64,000 nucleotides of DNA from Armatimonadota bacterium (GTDB lineage: Bacteria; Armatimonadota; HRBIN16): the NCBI GenBank assembly GCA_026003175.1, contig BPGT01000002.1:1054001-1118000 (forward strand), read 5' to 3'. A model generated the notes under the pieces. That model did no database searches, was not told where the DNA came from, and saw nothing but the letters and a program-made list of their open reading frames with translations. Shown here in pieces: positions 37,359-44,971 of this stretch (its first letter is position 1; every line of letters starts with the position of its first letter). A program made the position numbers and the translations under genes.

Positions 37359-37390
37359 AGAACACAACGCCTAACTTGATCCTCGACGAA

Positions 37391-37552
37391 CTACCCGGAT
37401 CTGCCTCCTTCAGCACTTGTCTCGGTTTCTCGGCGCTCCGTCTTCCCTACCTCGCTTTCAGGCTGCTTCTCCTCCCTTTCAAAGGTATACAGGTACATCC
37501 AGCGTCCGTCGGGCTTGACGATTTTCTGCTTCTTCATGCGAAAACGCTTCAT
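37391..37552 (-). CDS. 53-aa protein translationally coupled to the ROK kinase
   Basis: The ATG overlaps the TGA of the ROK gene (ATGA at 37549-37552), the classic arrangement for coupled translation. The product starts MKRFRMKKQKIVKPDGRWMY and continues with a charged tail rich in Glu, Lys and Arg. It has no signal peptide or membrane segment. No family is recognised. The KPDGRWMYLYTFE segment looks like a small folded beta motif. The overlap and codon pattern support a real gene. Confidence 0.6.
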   Translation of the reverse strand: MKRFRMKKQKIVKPDGRWMYLYTFEREEKQPESEVGKTERRETETSAEGGRSG

Positions 37553-38394
37553 TCCACCTTATGCCCCCGTTTCGCCAGTACGATAGCGCCGTACACTCCT
37601 GCGCGATGCCCCAGCTCCGCCGGTTTCACAGGCGGTGGAGGTAAAATCTTCAGCATCTGCGCCAGTTTTTCACGCAGGGGAACGAACAGTGTATCGCCCC
37701 GCTTAATCATACCCCCTGCCAGCACGAATACTTCCGGGCAGACCAGCGTGGTGACGTTAACGATTCCCCATGCGAGGTATCCCGCTATCTCCGCCCAGAA
37801 TGCCGGATCATCGATATCTTCTGGCTCCTTGCCCGTGCGTGCCTCTATCGCTGTCGCCGAGGCGTAAGCCTCCAGACAACCCCGCGCCCCACAACCGCAC
37901 AGGGGTCCCTCCGGGTTCAGCACCTGATGACCGCCCTCTACGTCCAGCTTGCCGTGATAGATGTGTCCATCCATCACCACAAAGTAGCCGATGCCCGTAC
38001 CCAGCGTAAAACCAGCGACAACGCGATAATCCTTCCCGGCTCCCAGCACCGCCTCCGCTAGCCCGGCGACGTTGGCGTCGTTGTCTACATACACTGGACA
38101 GCCTAACGCTTCACCCAATTCAGGATAGGATACGTTCTTCCAGGGGATGTTGGGCGTCCAGTGGAGAAAGCCCGTGCGCCAGTCTATGGGACCCGGCGTG
38201 CCGATGCCCAGACCTTTCGGCTTGCCGCCCACCAGTTCGTTAGCTGCTGCCAGCATCTGCGCTCGCGCCTGGGCGTAATCAGGCGGGGTCTCGATATCTC
38301 GTGTGACCAGTTCCCCGTCACGGACGGTCCCCACCTTGATAGACTGCCCACCGATGTCTATACCGACATATCCCTCATACTCAGATAAGTGCAT
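37549..38394 (-). CDS. ROK-family sugar kinase
   Basis: 281-aa ATP-dependent sugar kinase or regulator. The N-terminal phosphate-binding motif is YVGIDIGGQSIKVGTVRDG. The catalytic aspartate is in VYVDNDANVAGLAEAVLGAG, and the zinc motif in CGCGARGCLEAYAS. There is no DNA-binding domain, so an enzyme is more likely than a repressor; glucose or N-acetylhexosamine is a probable substrate. The ATG at 38394 follows GAGGAGGGGG. It is third in a minus-strand run after a large ROK-like protein and a PIG-L deacetylase, and overlaps a 53-codon ORF. Confidence 0.88.
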   Translation of the reverse strand: MHLSEYEGYVGIDIGGQSIKVGTVRDGELVTRDIETPPDYAQARAQMLAAANELVGGKPKGLGIGTPGPIDWRTGFLHWTPNIPWKNVSYPELGEALGCPVYVDNDANVAGLAEAVLGAGKDYRVVAGFTLGTGIGYFVVMDGHIYHGKLDVEGGHQVLNPEGPLCGCGARGCLEAYASATAIEARTGKEPEDIDDPAFWAEIAGYLAWGIVNVTTLVCPEVFVLAGGMIKRGDTLFVPLREKLAQMLKILPPPPVKPAELGHRAGVYGAIVLAKRGHKVE

Positions 38395-38415
38395 CTACTG
38401 CCCCCTCCTCTATGC

Positions 38416-38492
38416 CTCACACAAAGACACAAAGAGCACAAAGCCTCCACCTTCTTTTTTCCTCGCTTTGCGTCTCCGTGTCTTTGTGTGAG
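38416..38492. repeat. Palindromic intergenic repeat
   Basis: Ends CTCACACAAAGACAC and GTGTCTTTGTGTGAG are perfect 15-bp inverted repeats; similarity continues inward (AAAG). The centre is pyrimidine-rich. It has the form of a small non-autonomous element and sits between the PIG-L and ROK genes, where its RNA hairpin could separate or stabilise the two parts of the transcript. Confidence 0.6.
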
Positions 38493-38503
38493 CAGGAATG
38501 AAG

Positions 38504-39352
38504 TTACCGCACCTTTGCGATTCGCGCCCGCACATCTTGCGCGAAGCGGTCGATAAACCCCTGCACGTACTGTGCTACGTCCAGTGATGGTTCCTTGATG
38601 AGCGGTGTCAGGTCCATCGCATAGATAAGGCTGGTAGACACATCCACGCCGTGCGACTCGAAGTAAGTGGCGTGTGCTCGCCGTCGCCCCATCGTAGCAA
38701 GGTCATAACGCTTACCACCGCAGATTTGCGAATCGAACACTCCCAGCAGCGATGCCGCCAGGTTTTCGTGCGCCGAGACGTCCATCGGCACTTTGTCGCT
38801 GTCCGCCATCCAGTCCAGGTCGCGCCACACTTCACATCCCAGTACCTGCTGTGGCTTCGCGTCGTCGGGCAGCTCGCGCAGGGCGGCAATCACGCGCAGG
38901 GTAACTGCTACGTGTGTATCATGTTTGTCCGCCAGGTTGTGTGTGTACACTATCTGGGGGCGTGTGGCAAGGAACACCTTCTTCAGGTCTTCCTTCACCG
39001 CCTGATTGTTTCCGTCTTTGGTCGCCGCGCTGGAGTAGTCGAGAAAAATCTGGGCTGTATATTCTCCGACTACCGCTGCTTTCTTCTGCTCCTTACGACG
39101 TACCACTTGCATCATTTCGTCCGTATAGTCCTTATACAGGTCATCGCGAGGGCTGCCCGCCCCATTGGTTACGGTGACTCCGCAGAACCACTTATCCTCT
39201 TGCTGGAAGCACTCCAGGATGCCCTGATATGCCATAATCTCCAGATCGTCCTGATGCGCGCCGATCGCTAGATGGGTGGTACGCGACAGCGCCTGCTCCA
39301 CTGGCGTACCGTCCGGCACGAAGATTTCTGCACCAGGGTTGTTCAATTGCAT
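38504..39352 (-). CDS. PIG-L/LmbE-family deacetylase
   Basis: 282-aa zinc-dependent amidohydrolase of the LmbE family, which removes acetyl groups from N-acetyl sugars. The motif usually written AHPDDxE appears as IGAHQDDLEIMAYQG, with Gln in place of Pro. The second metal histidine is in HDTHVAVTLRV. The ATG at 39352 has GAAGGAGGG upstream. Only 4 bases separate it from the preceding large ROK-like gene, so they are one operon. Likely role: deacetylation of an amino sugar before or after phosphorylation by the neighbouring ROK kinases (inference). Confidence 0.85.
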   Translation of the reverse strand: MQLNNPGAEIFVPDGTPVEQALSRTTHLAIGAHQDDLEIMAYQGILECFQQEDKWFCGVTVTNGAGSPRDDLYKDYTDEMMQVVRRKEQKKAAVVGEYTAQIFLDYSSAATKDGNNQAVKEDLKKVFLATRPQIVYTHNLADKHDTHVAVTLRVIAALRELPDDAKPQQVLGCEVWRDLDWMADSDKVPMDVSAHENLAASLLGVFDSQICGGKRYDLATMGRRRAHATYFESHGVDVSTSLIYAMDLTPLIKEPSLDVAQYVQGFIDRFAQDVRARIAKVR

Positions 39353-39356
39353 CGGT

Positions 39357-40763
39357 TTAACCCTCCTTCTTCTCTCTCTGGATTTCGGGCAGACTCGCAG
39401 CCGCAATGGACTGTCCCACGCGCCGCGCCTTTTCGTCAGGCAGATTCACGCTGACTCGTGTCGCCAGCTCGGGGAACTCGGTTTGCAACACCTCTTTCGC
39501 CTTTTCCAGGATGACGTGCCCGCCTTCGCCCGAGGTGACGCGCCCCAGCACCAGCACATGCTGCAGGTCGTAGAAATCGGCGTAGTGCGCGATGCCATAG
39601 CCCAGGTAAACACCGATGGTCTCATAGACGGGGCGGGTGCGCGGGTCGCCGCTGGCGTGCAGGTCCTGGAAACTTTTCAATCGCTCTGCCAGCCCCAGGC
39701 TCTCGTCCAGCTGGATGCCAGCCACCGGAGCTAGCCGGAAAACAGCCTGCTGCGAGAAGTACAATGCGCCAACCCCTTTGTCACCCGACCACTCGTCGAC
39801 GGGTGCATCGGGAGCGTAATCTACCGGTGCAAACGCCAGTTCGTTTAGCCAGTTGGTGATGTTGCCCTCCGGCGTCACGTAGCCCGCTGCCTCGCTAGAG
39901 CCCATTGCCACACCGAGAATGGCGTTCACTCCGAGGCTCATCGAACCTGCCAGCGCGGTGACCTCGCCATCGTTAGCAACCTCCAGCGGCACCCCCCATT
40001 CCTTCTGCACGCGTAGGAAGATATCTTTCGCTCTCGCGTTGAAAACATCTCGGGGCACGCCGCGGAAGAGCGATGCCACCATCACACGGTTATTAATCCA
40101 CACACCCGCCGAGCTGACGCCGATAGCATCCACACGAGGCATCCGCGCCGCTGCCCGATGCAGAGCGGACTGTATCTCGTGGTAGTGGTAATTGGGGTCG
40201 GTCTGCGGGCGAGGGTCCCACACAACCTCTTCGCTAAACACATCTTTGCCTTCGATCACTGCGGAAACTTTGCGGTCGCTGGCGCCAAGGTCCAGACCGA
40301 TTCGGCAACCGTCCAGATGCCTGCCCAGCGACTTCGCCATCTCGTTGGCAGGAGGAACCCTGTCGGCATCGGTAATGACCACCTCAAAGGGACGCTCATA
40401 CACGGTTTCGCCCATGAAGTCGTAGTCAAACGCTCGCTCCCCTTCGGGTGAGTACAGCTTCTGGATATACTCCCCGATCTGAGACGGTCCGCCAAGATAT
40501 ACCTTATATCCACCTCTCTGCCAGAGTAGGAACTTCACGATGCGTTCCACGTACTGCAGGTTTTGTTCAAAATCCGCTGAGCCAGGCGCGAATACCTCCG
40601 TGCGGTACACCGAACGGGTGCCGTCAGCGCGCTCTATGCCTATCACCATCGGCACACCCTGACCGGAGGCTTTCACCCTTTCACGAAACGCACGGTTCGC
40701 CAGCACAGCGGGGCGGAACGTTTCATCCAGCGGAGGTACTACACGCGGCTTCACCAGTTCCAT
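39357..40763 (-). CDS. Large ROK/ASKHA-fold protein
   Basis: 468-aa protein. Residues about 1-150 are an unrecognised N-terminal domain; then an actin-like ATPase/kinase fold begins at CRIGLDLGASDRKVSAVIEG. GVPLEVANDGEVTALAGSMS corresponds to the ROK catalytic aspartate region and ILGVAMGSSEAAGY to the second phosphate motif. It lacks the cysteine-rich zinc motif of typical ROK proteins. The C-terminal part (VYLGYGIAHYADFYDLQHVLVLG) is a helical closing segment. The ATG at 40763 follows GGAAGGAGTG. First gene of the operon with PIG-L and ROK. Confidence 0.7.
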   Translation of the reverse strand: MELVKPRVVPPLDETFRPAVLANRAFRERVKASGQGVPMVIGIERADGTRSVYRTEVFAPGSADFEQNLQYVERIVKFLLWQRGGYKVYLGGPSQIGEYIQKLYSPEGERAFDYDFMGETVYERPFEVVITDADRVPPANEMAKSLGRHLDGCRIGLDLGASDRKVSAVIEGKDVFSEEVVWDPRPQTDPNYHYHEIQSALHRAAARMPRVDAIGVSSAGVWINNRVMVASLFRGVPRDVFNARAKDIFLRVQKEWGVPLEVANDGEVTALAGSMSLGVNAILGVAMGSSEAAGYVTPEGNITNWLNELAFAPVDYAPDAPVDEWSGDKGVGALYFSQQAVFRLAPVAGIQLDESLGLAERLKSFQDLHASGDPRTRPVYETIGVYLGYGIAHYADFYDLQHVLVLGRVTSGEGGHVILEKAKEVLQTEFPELATRVSVNLPDEKARRVGQSIAAASLPEIQREKKEG

Positions 40764-40846
40764 ACTCACTCCTTCCCCTTTCCCTGTGTCTTGTAGTGAG
40801 AGTATGGTTTCGACGGCAGGAACGATTCTCCTGCCCAATCGGGTTA

Positions 40847-41782
40847 TCAGGTGGTTTCAGGGCTGGCGTCTCCGCGCCCGTCCTTGAGTCGACGTAACTC
40901 CTCCTCAAGTTCGCGTAAGCGTGCTTCCAGTTCGGCTCGGCGACGGGCTTCCTCCTCCGCACGACGGGCCTCCTCCTCCGCGCGACGGGCTTCCTCCTGT
41001 GCGCGACGGGCTTCCTCCTGTGCGCGACGGGCTTCCTCCTCCGCACGACGGGCTTCCTCCTCCGCACGACGGGCCTCCTCCTGTGCGCGACGCTGAGACT
41101 CCATAGCATGTCGCATCGCCTCTGCTTCGCGCTGTCGTGCCTGCTCCAGCTGCTCGTACACCTGCAGTAATTCCTCTGCTGCCTCGCGGATGGATGGCAA
41201 GAAGGTCTGCTGCACAGGGTCCCACAGCCGTACCAGATACCCCATGTTCTCGGCACGAACCATCACGCGCAGCCCCAGCTGCTCACTGGTTACCCACCAT
41301 TCACGGTCATTTGGTCGCTCGTTGGGAACCTGCTGATACTCACGTCCTACCAACCGATGCAGGATAACAGGCTCTATCAGATACTCGCGAGTGACGTCAA
41401 TCATGATGTACTCCTTAACGCCCAGTCGCTGATAGAGCCGATACTTCCTGTCTAGGTCCTCACCTGCCGTAGAGCGCGAGGTCAGTTCGAAGATGACATC
41501 GGGAGCCTTGCCCTCCTCCCACACTTTCCACGTCGGGCGCGGAGGCGTCTTTGGCACTCCAAACACCACGTACACGTCCGGTGCCACGCGCTGAGTAGGG
41601 TTGCCCTCAATCCAGTACATGAACTGATTGCCCCCTACATACACGTCTTCACGATGGGCAAAATACGCTTGCAGGGCAGCGATGAGATAGATCATCGCTT
41701 CCAGATGTTCAGGAGTCTCCGCCATGGGTTTCCCGTCCGAGCAAGGGTAGTGTACAGCACCTCGTGCCTGAGCCACTGCCAT
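40847..41782 (-). CDS. Uma2-family (DUF820) endonuclease-like protein with repetitive coiled-coil tail
   Basis: 311-aa protein. Residues about 20-190 form the PD-(D/E)XK-like Uma2 domain: VAPDVYVVFG (first Asp), PDVIFELTSRSTAGEDLDRK (Glu and basic residues) and YRLYQRLGVKEYIMID. Uma2 proteins are often tied to mobile or defensive loci but their targets are unknown. Residues about 230-290 consist of seven tandem 6-residue units (EEARRA/EEARRAQ-type), encoded by 18-bp DNA repeats at about 40940-41095, predicted to be a highly charged coiled coil. The ATG at 41782 has GAGGTG 7 bases upstream. Confidence 0.85.
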   Translation of the reverse strand: MAVAQARGAVHYPCSDGKPMAETPEHLEAMIYLIAALQAYFAHREDVYVGGNQFMYWIEGNPTQRVAPDVYVVFGVPKTPPRPTWKVWEEGKAPDVIFELTSRSTAGEDLDRKYRLYQRLGVKEYIMIDVTREYLIEPVILHRLVGREYQQVPNERPNDREWWVTSEQLGLRVMVRAENMGYLVRLWDPVQQTFLPSIREAAEELLQVYEQLEQARQREAEAMRHAMESQRRAQEEARRAEEEARRAEEEARRAQEEARRAQEEARRAEEEARRAEEEARRRAELEARLRELEEELRRLKDGRGDASPETT

Positions 41783-41913
41783 CGCAATCACCTCACCTGT
41801 ATTATAACCTTATTCTGTGGCAAAGGGGAAGTGCATATGCTTGCTCCGAGATAGAGGTGGAAGAGGGATTGCTCCGGCTGCTATGACGAAACAACCCCCA
41901 GGTCAGGATGGCG

Positions 41914-42453
41914 CTACCTCTTGCGACAACGCAGTGTACGCCGGGCAAACAGCATGGCCACACCTGAAGCGAGAACAGCCGCCGCCGTGGGTTCGGGCAC
42001 TACTCCCTGTACCTCCAGCTGCCAGGTCGCTCCTAGCGCTACAGCTGAGGCTCCGCCGATTTCGTCAAACTCCAGCACGGCAGTAGGCGTATAAAGCGCG
42101 GAAGGAGCATTCGAACCGATATCGATGCCAAAGAGCGGAAAGTCGTGATACTCGTACGGCTCAAAGTGCAGTGTGAGGTCGGTTAGGTCGTTGATCGCCC
42201 AGTCATAAAAGGGCATGTCGTCGGTGTTCACGCCTACCGCGACCAACCCATCGTTGAAGGAAACGAACCGAACGTCTACGGGGGCGTTACCCCAGTACTG
42301 CAGGAAACCCCATACAGTGTAGTAGCTACTGCCTGCGGATAGCACCAGTTCATCTGGGGCAACAAAGAAATCCCACTGCGCTCGTGCGATGCCTGAGAGC
42401 AGTGTCAGGTAAAGCGCGAGAACGACACCGAGATACCGAAATCGCTTGTTCAT
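41914..42453 (-). CDS. PEP-CTERM exported protein
   Basis: 179 aa. The signal peptide is at the N-terminus (YLGVVLALYLTLLSGIARA); at the C-terminus VPEPTAAAVLASGVAMLFA followed by an Arg/Lys-rich end forms a PEP-CTERM sorting signal, cleaved by an exosortase in other bacteria. No exosortase gene is in the window. The body is a beta-rich domain with no recognised family. The ATG at 42453 follows GGAGG 8 bases upstream. It lies downstream of the IPT/TIG protein on the same strand, 75 bases away. Confidence 0.85.
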   Translation of the reverse strand: MNKRFRYLGVVLALYLTLLSGIARAQWDFFVAPDELVLSAGSSYYTVWGFLQYWGNAPVDVRFVSFNDGLVAVGVNTDDMPFYDWAINDLTDLTLHFEPYEYHDFPLFGIDIGSNAPSALYTPTAVLEFDEIGGASAVALGATWQLEVQGVVPEPTAAAVLASGVAMLFARRTLRCRKR

Positions 42454-42528
42454 TTTCAGAACCTCCAGATTAGTATCATGTTGTCCCTCTCCCGATACCA
42501 TCGAGAGAGGGACAGGACAAAGGCGAAC

Positions 42529-44769
42529 TTAAGGAACCGTTACAATGCGCGACACGCTCCAGCTGCCCTGGTTGCTTGTACCGGTGACACGGATAACGAA
42601 CGACTGACCACTTTGGATGTTGGGGGTCGCGAACTCGAAAATCAGCTGCACGCTCTGTCCCGCTGTCAACCCCGATAGCCCCGGGTCCGGTAGAAGCACG
42701 GTAGGCTGCCCATTCAGTGTAGCAGAGGTCAACCGGCCACCTGTCATTGCGCCACCACCCTCATTCTTGATGGTCACAAATACCTGACTCACCACGTTGG
42801 GGGCGATATGCGCATCAGTCATACGCAGGGAGGGCGAACCGCCCGGTCCTGTGCCCGGAGGTGGTGGAGGCGGGGTAATCCGTCGCGCGATCACTCTGAA
42901 GCCGACACTGTTGGACCACCAGCCCGAGCTGGGGTTATACACATTCACGTAGTATGTCCCCGCGTTTGCCGCCAGGCTCTTCGAGGCGATGGCACGCAGT
43001 TCTGTGCTGGATACGTAGGTGGTTGGCAGCTCGTTCCCGCCGAAATACACTTTCGCCCCGTCCTCGAAACCGTTTCCCGTCACCCGAACAGTGAAGTCCG
43101 ATGACGGGTTCTGCAGAATGGAGTTCGGCGTGAGGCGCGTGACGGACGGTATCGCTACCGTCACCACAAACTGCAGGCTGTTGGAGTAGTCATTCAGCGA
43201 TGGTTCGTATACCCGCACCGCGTAGACACCCGGCGTGGTGAGCAAATCATCCGGCAGATCTGCTCGCATCTCGCCTGACGAGATAAAAGTGGTAGATAGC
43301 AAAGTGCCATCGAAATCAATCTGTGATGCAGGCGTGAAGTGAGATCCCTGCACACGCAGCTGCACCCCTGTAGAACCCGCTCGCACACCCGAGGGGGACA
43401 TCAAGCTGAGCATTGGTGACTGTCCAGTGCCAATGGTGAAGGTCAATTCGCCGGAACGGTTTCCGCCAGGTGGCGGCACGAACGGATTAAAAACCGCTAC
43501 CTGTGCAGCGCCAGGCGACGCAACCGCCCACTCAGGTACTTCTACCTCTAGCTGTGTGGGGCTGATGTAGGTTGTTCCTAAAGCATAGCCATCCCACTGC
43601 ACTACCGCATTCGGGCGAAAGCCCCTGCCTTCCACGGTGAGCGTGAAACCGCCGCTACCGGCAGGAACGGTCGACGGGCTGAGATGAGACAGCTCGGGAG
43701 TGGGCGTATGGGCTGGCGCGGTTGCCAATACCGCGCGCCAGTCTCCTCCCGTGTTACTGCTGCCCACCAACACGTTGCCGTCTGCAGAGGCGTCCGTCAC
43801 TTTCCCCAAAGGATAGATGTGGTCGCCCGCCGGACTGAGGCTTTGCAGGAATTGCCTCAGGTACTGCGGAGGTAGTGTGATGCTATGCCAGATGACAGCC
43901 GCGTAAGTTTCTCCCTCCGCGCCGTACCATCCTGCCTCCGGGTCGTCGTATGGCACTCGCCACGTGCCTGCCGCCCGGGGTTGCCCGTCCGCTCCACGCC
44001 ATACCGCTCCGATGAACGGCTCCGTTCGCCCTTGAGTTTGCGGAGTAACGGGCAGGCGAGGCAGGATAACAACACCTGTGCTCTCGCTCCAGATAAAGGC
44101 TTCGTACCGAGAGCCATCCCAGATAGTCCCTGCAACCAGCGAGCCATCGCCGGAGACCGCTTGTGGAGTAGCATAGCGCGGAAGCGGGACATATGCCCCG
44201 CCGATACGCTCGACGAAGCCCGTTTCCGTCCTACCCGACCCGCTAACGATACCAATCACCGTGCTTCCATCGCGAGAGGTGCGCGTTGGACGAAGCGTGT
44301 AGGTGTAGCCAGTTCCTGTACTGGGCCACACTTTGATATCCGTGTCTGTGGCGAGGTCACGCAGGGCGGCGTAGTCACGCCACAGGATGAAGCGGGTTGC
44401 GGCATCGTCTATTGCCCATGCGTTGCTGGGGCTCGGAAAGAACTGGGGGGCGCTATTTACCCTCCATACAAACGCACTGTCGCGCACTGCGCCAACCACG
44501 ATGCTTCCATCGAACGAGATACCGTTCGCGTAGCCCCATGCACCCGGAAACAACCGTGCCCAGCCATCCATGATGCTCCATACCGCCGGCTCCGTCGCCT
44601 CCATCGTGGTCATTGCAGCCGCAACAGAGTTCCCATCGCCAGAGAGAGCGCTAAGATACGTGGCACCAGGTGGGCGCAGGTATTCGAAGAACTGCGCGTG
44701 GGCAAAGGTCATCCCTGCCCACAGAACCCACAGCAGTACTAACTCGAAACATACGACATGCTTAGACAT
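42529..44769 (-). CDS. Secreted protein with HAF-like and IPT/TIG repeats
   Basis: 746-aa exported protein. A signal peptide (ELVLLWVLWAGMTFAHA) leads into an N-terminal region of about 340 residues with HAF-type repeats, each with a D-G-S (ALSGDGNSVAAA, GISFDGSIVVGA, AVSGDGSLVAGT). Then come three IPT/TIG immunoglobulin-like domains (each opening LSPSTVPAGS / MSPSGVRAGS / LTPNSILQNP), a Pro-rich linker, and a final CARDB-like beta domain. Likely a surface or matrix protein. The ATG at 44769 follows AAGGGAGG. A SARP-type direct repeat precedes its probable promoter; the SARP gene lies upstream on the same strand. Confidence 0.8.
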   Translation of the reverse strand: MSKHVVCFELVLLWVLWAGMTFAHAQFFEYLRPPGATYLSALSGDGNSVAAAMTTMEATEPAVWSIMDGWARLFPGAWGYANGISFDGSIVVGAVRDSAFVWRVNSAPQFFPSPSNAWAIDDAATRFILWRDYAALRDLATDTDIKVWPSTGTGYTYTLRPTRTSRDGSTVIGIVSGSGRTETGFVERIGGAYVPLPRYATPQAVSGDGSLVAGTIWDGSRYEAFIWSESTGVVILPRLPVTPQTQGRTEPFIGAVWRGADGQPRAAGTWRVPYDDPEAGWYGAEGETYAAVIWHSITLPPQYLRQFLQSLSPAGDHIYPLGKVTDASADGNVLVGSSNTGGDWRAVLATAPAHTPTPELSHLSPSTVPAGSGGFTLTVEGRGFRPNAVVQWDGYALGTTYISPTQLEVEVPEWAVASPGAAQVAVFNPFVPPPGGNRSGELTFTIGTGQSPMLSLMSPSGVRAGSTGVQLRVQGSHFTPASQIDFDGTLLSTTFISSGEMRADLPDDLLTTPGVYAVRVYEPSLNDYSNSLQFVVTVAIPSVTRLTPNSILQNPSSDFTVRVTGNGFEDGAKVYFGGNELPTTYVSSTELRAIASKSLAANAGTYYVNVYNPSSGWWSNSVGFRVIARRITPPPPPPGTGPGGSPSLRMTDAHIAPNVVSQVFVTIKNEGGGAMTGGRLTSATLNGQPTVLLPDPGLSGLTAGQSVQLIFEFATPNIQSGQSFVIRVTGTSNQGSWSVSRIVTVP

Positions 44770-44852
44770 TGCTATCCTCCCTTCACGGATAGATGAAGGC
44801 GTCGTGGTGGCACGTCGCGGCACCACGCGCGAGCGTCCTTTATTACAGGAAG

Positions 44853-44886
44853 AGTATGACACAGGGGCGTTACAAAAACGTTACAA
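44853..44886 (-). promoter_or_regulatory. Putative SARP-regulated promoter of the IPT/TIG gene
   Basis: On the minus strand TTGTAACG occurs twice with an 11-base period (44879-44886 and 44868-44875), followed 9 bases later by CATACT (44853-44858) as a -10 box. Known SARP sites are direct repeats with 11-bp period placed about 8 bases from the -10 box and replacing a good -35. The match of geometry is seen; the link to the adjacent SARP is inference. Confidence 0.55.
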
Positions 44887-44971
44887 AGAAAATGTTGCGA
44901 AGATTCCGAAAAAAAGTTTGCTGGCGGCACATCGCCCGGCCGGCAAGGAGGCTCCTCCGCACATCGGATGA

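Noticed and set aside
37083-37367. 94-codon minus-strand ORF beginning near CHAERSEASL
   Set aside because: It is the translation of a dispersed intergenic repeat plus antisense of the DUF418 gene.
40851-41225. Several Arg-, Ser- or Pro-rich ORFs on both strands
   Set aside because: They are other frames of the 18-bp repeats of the Uma2 gene.
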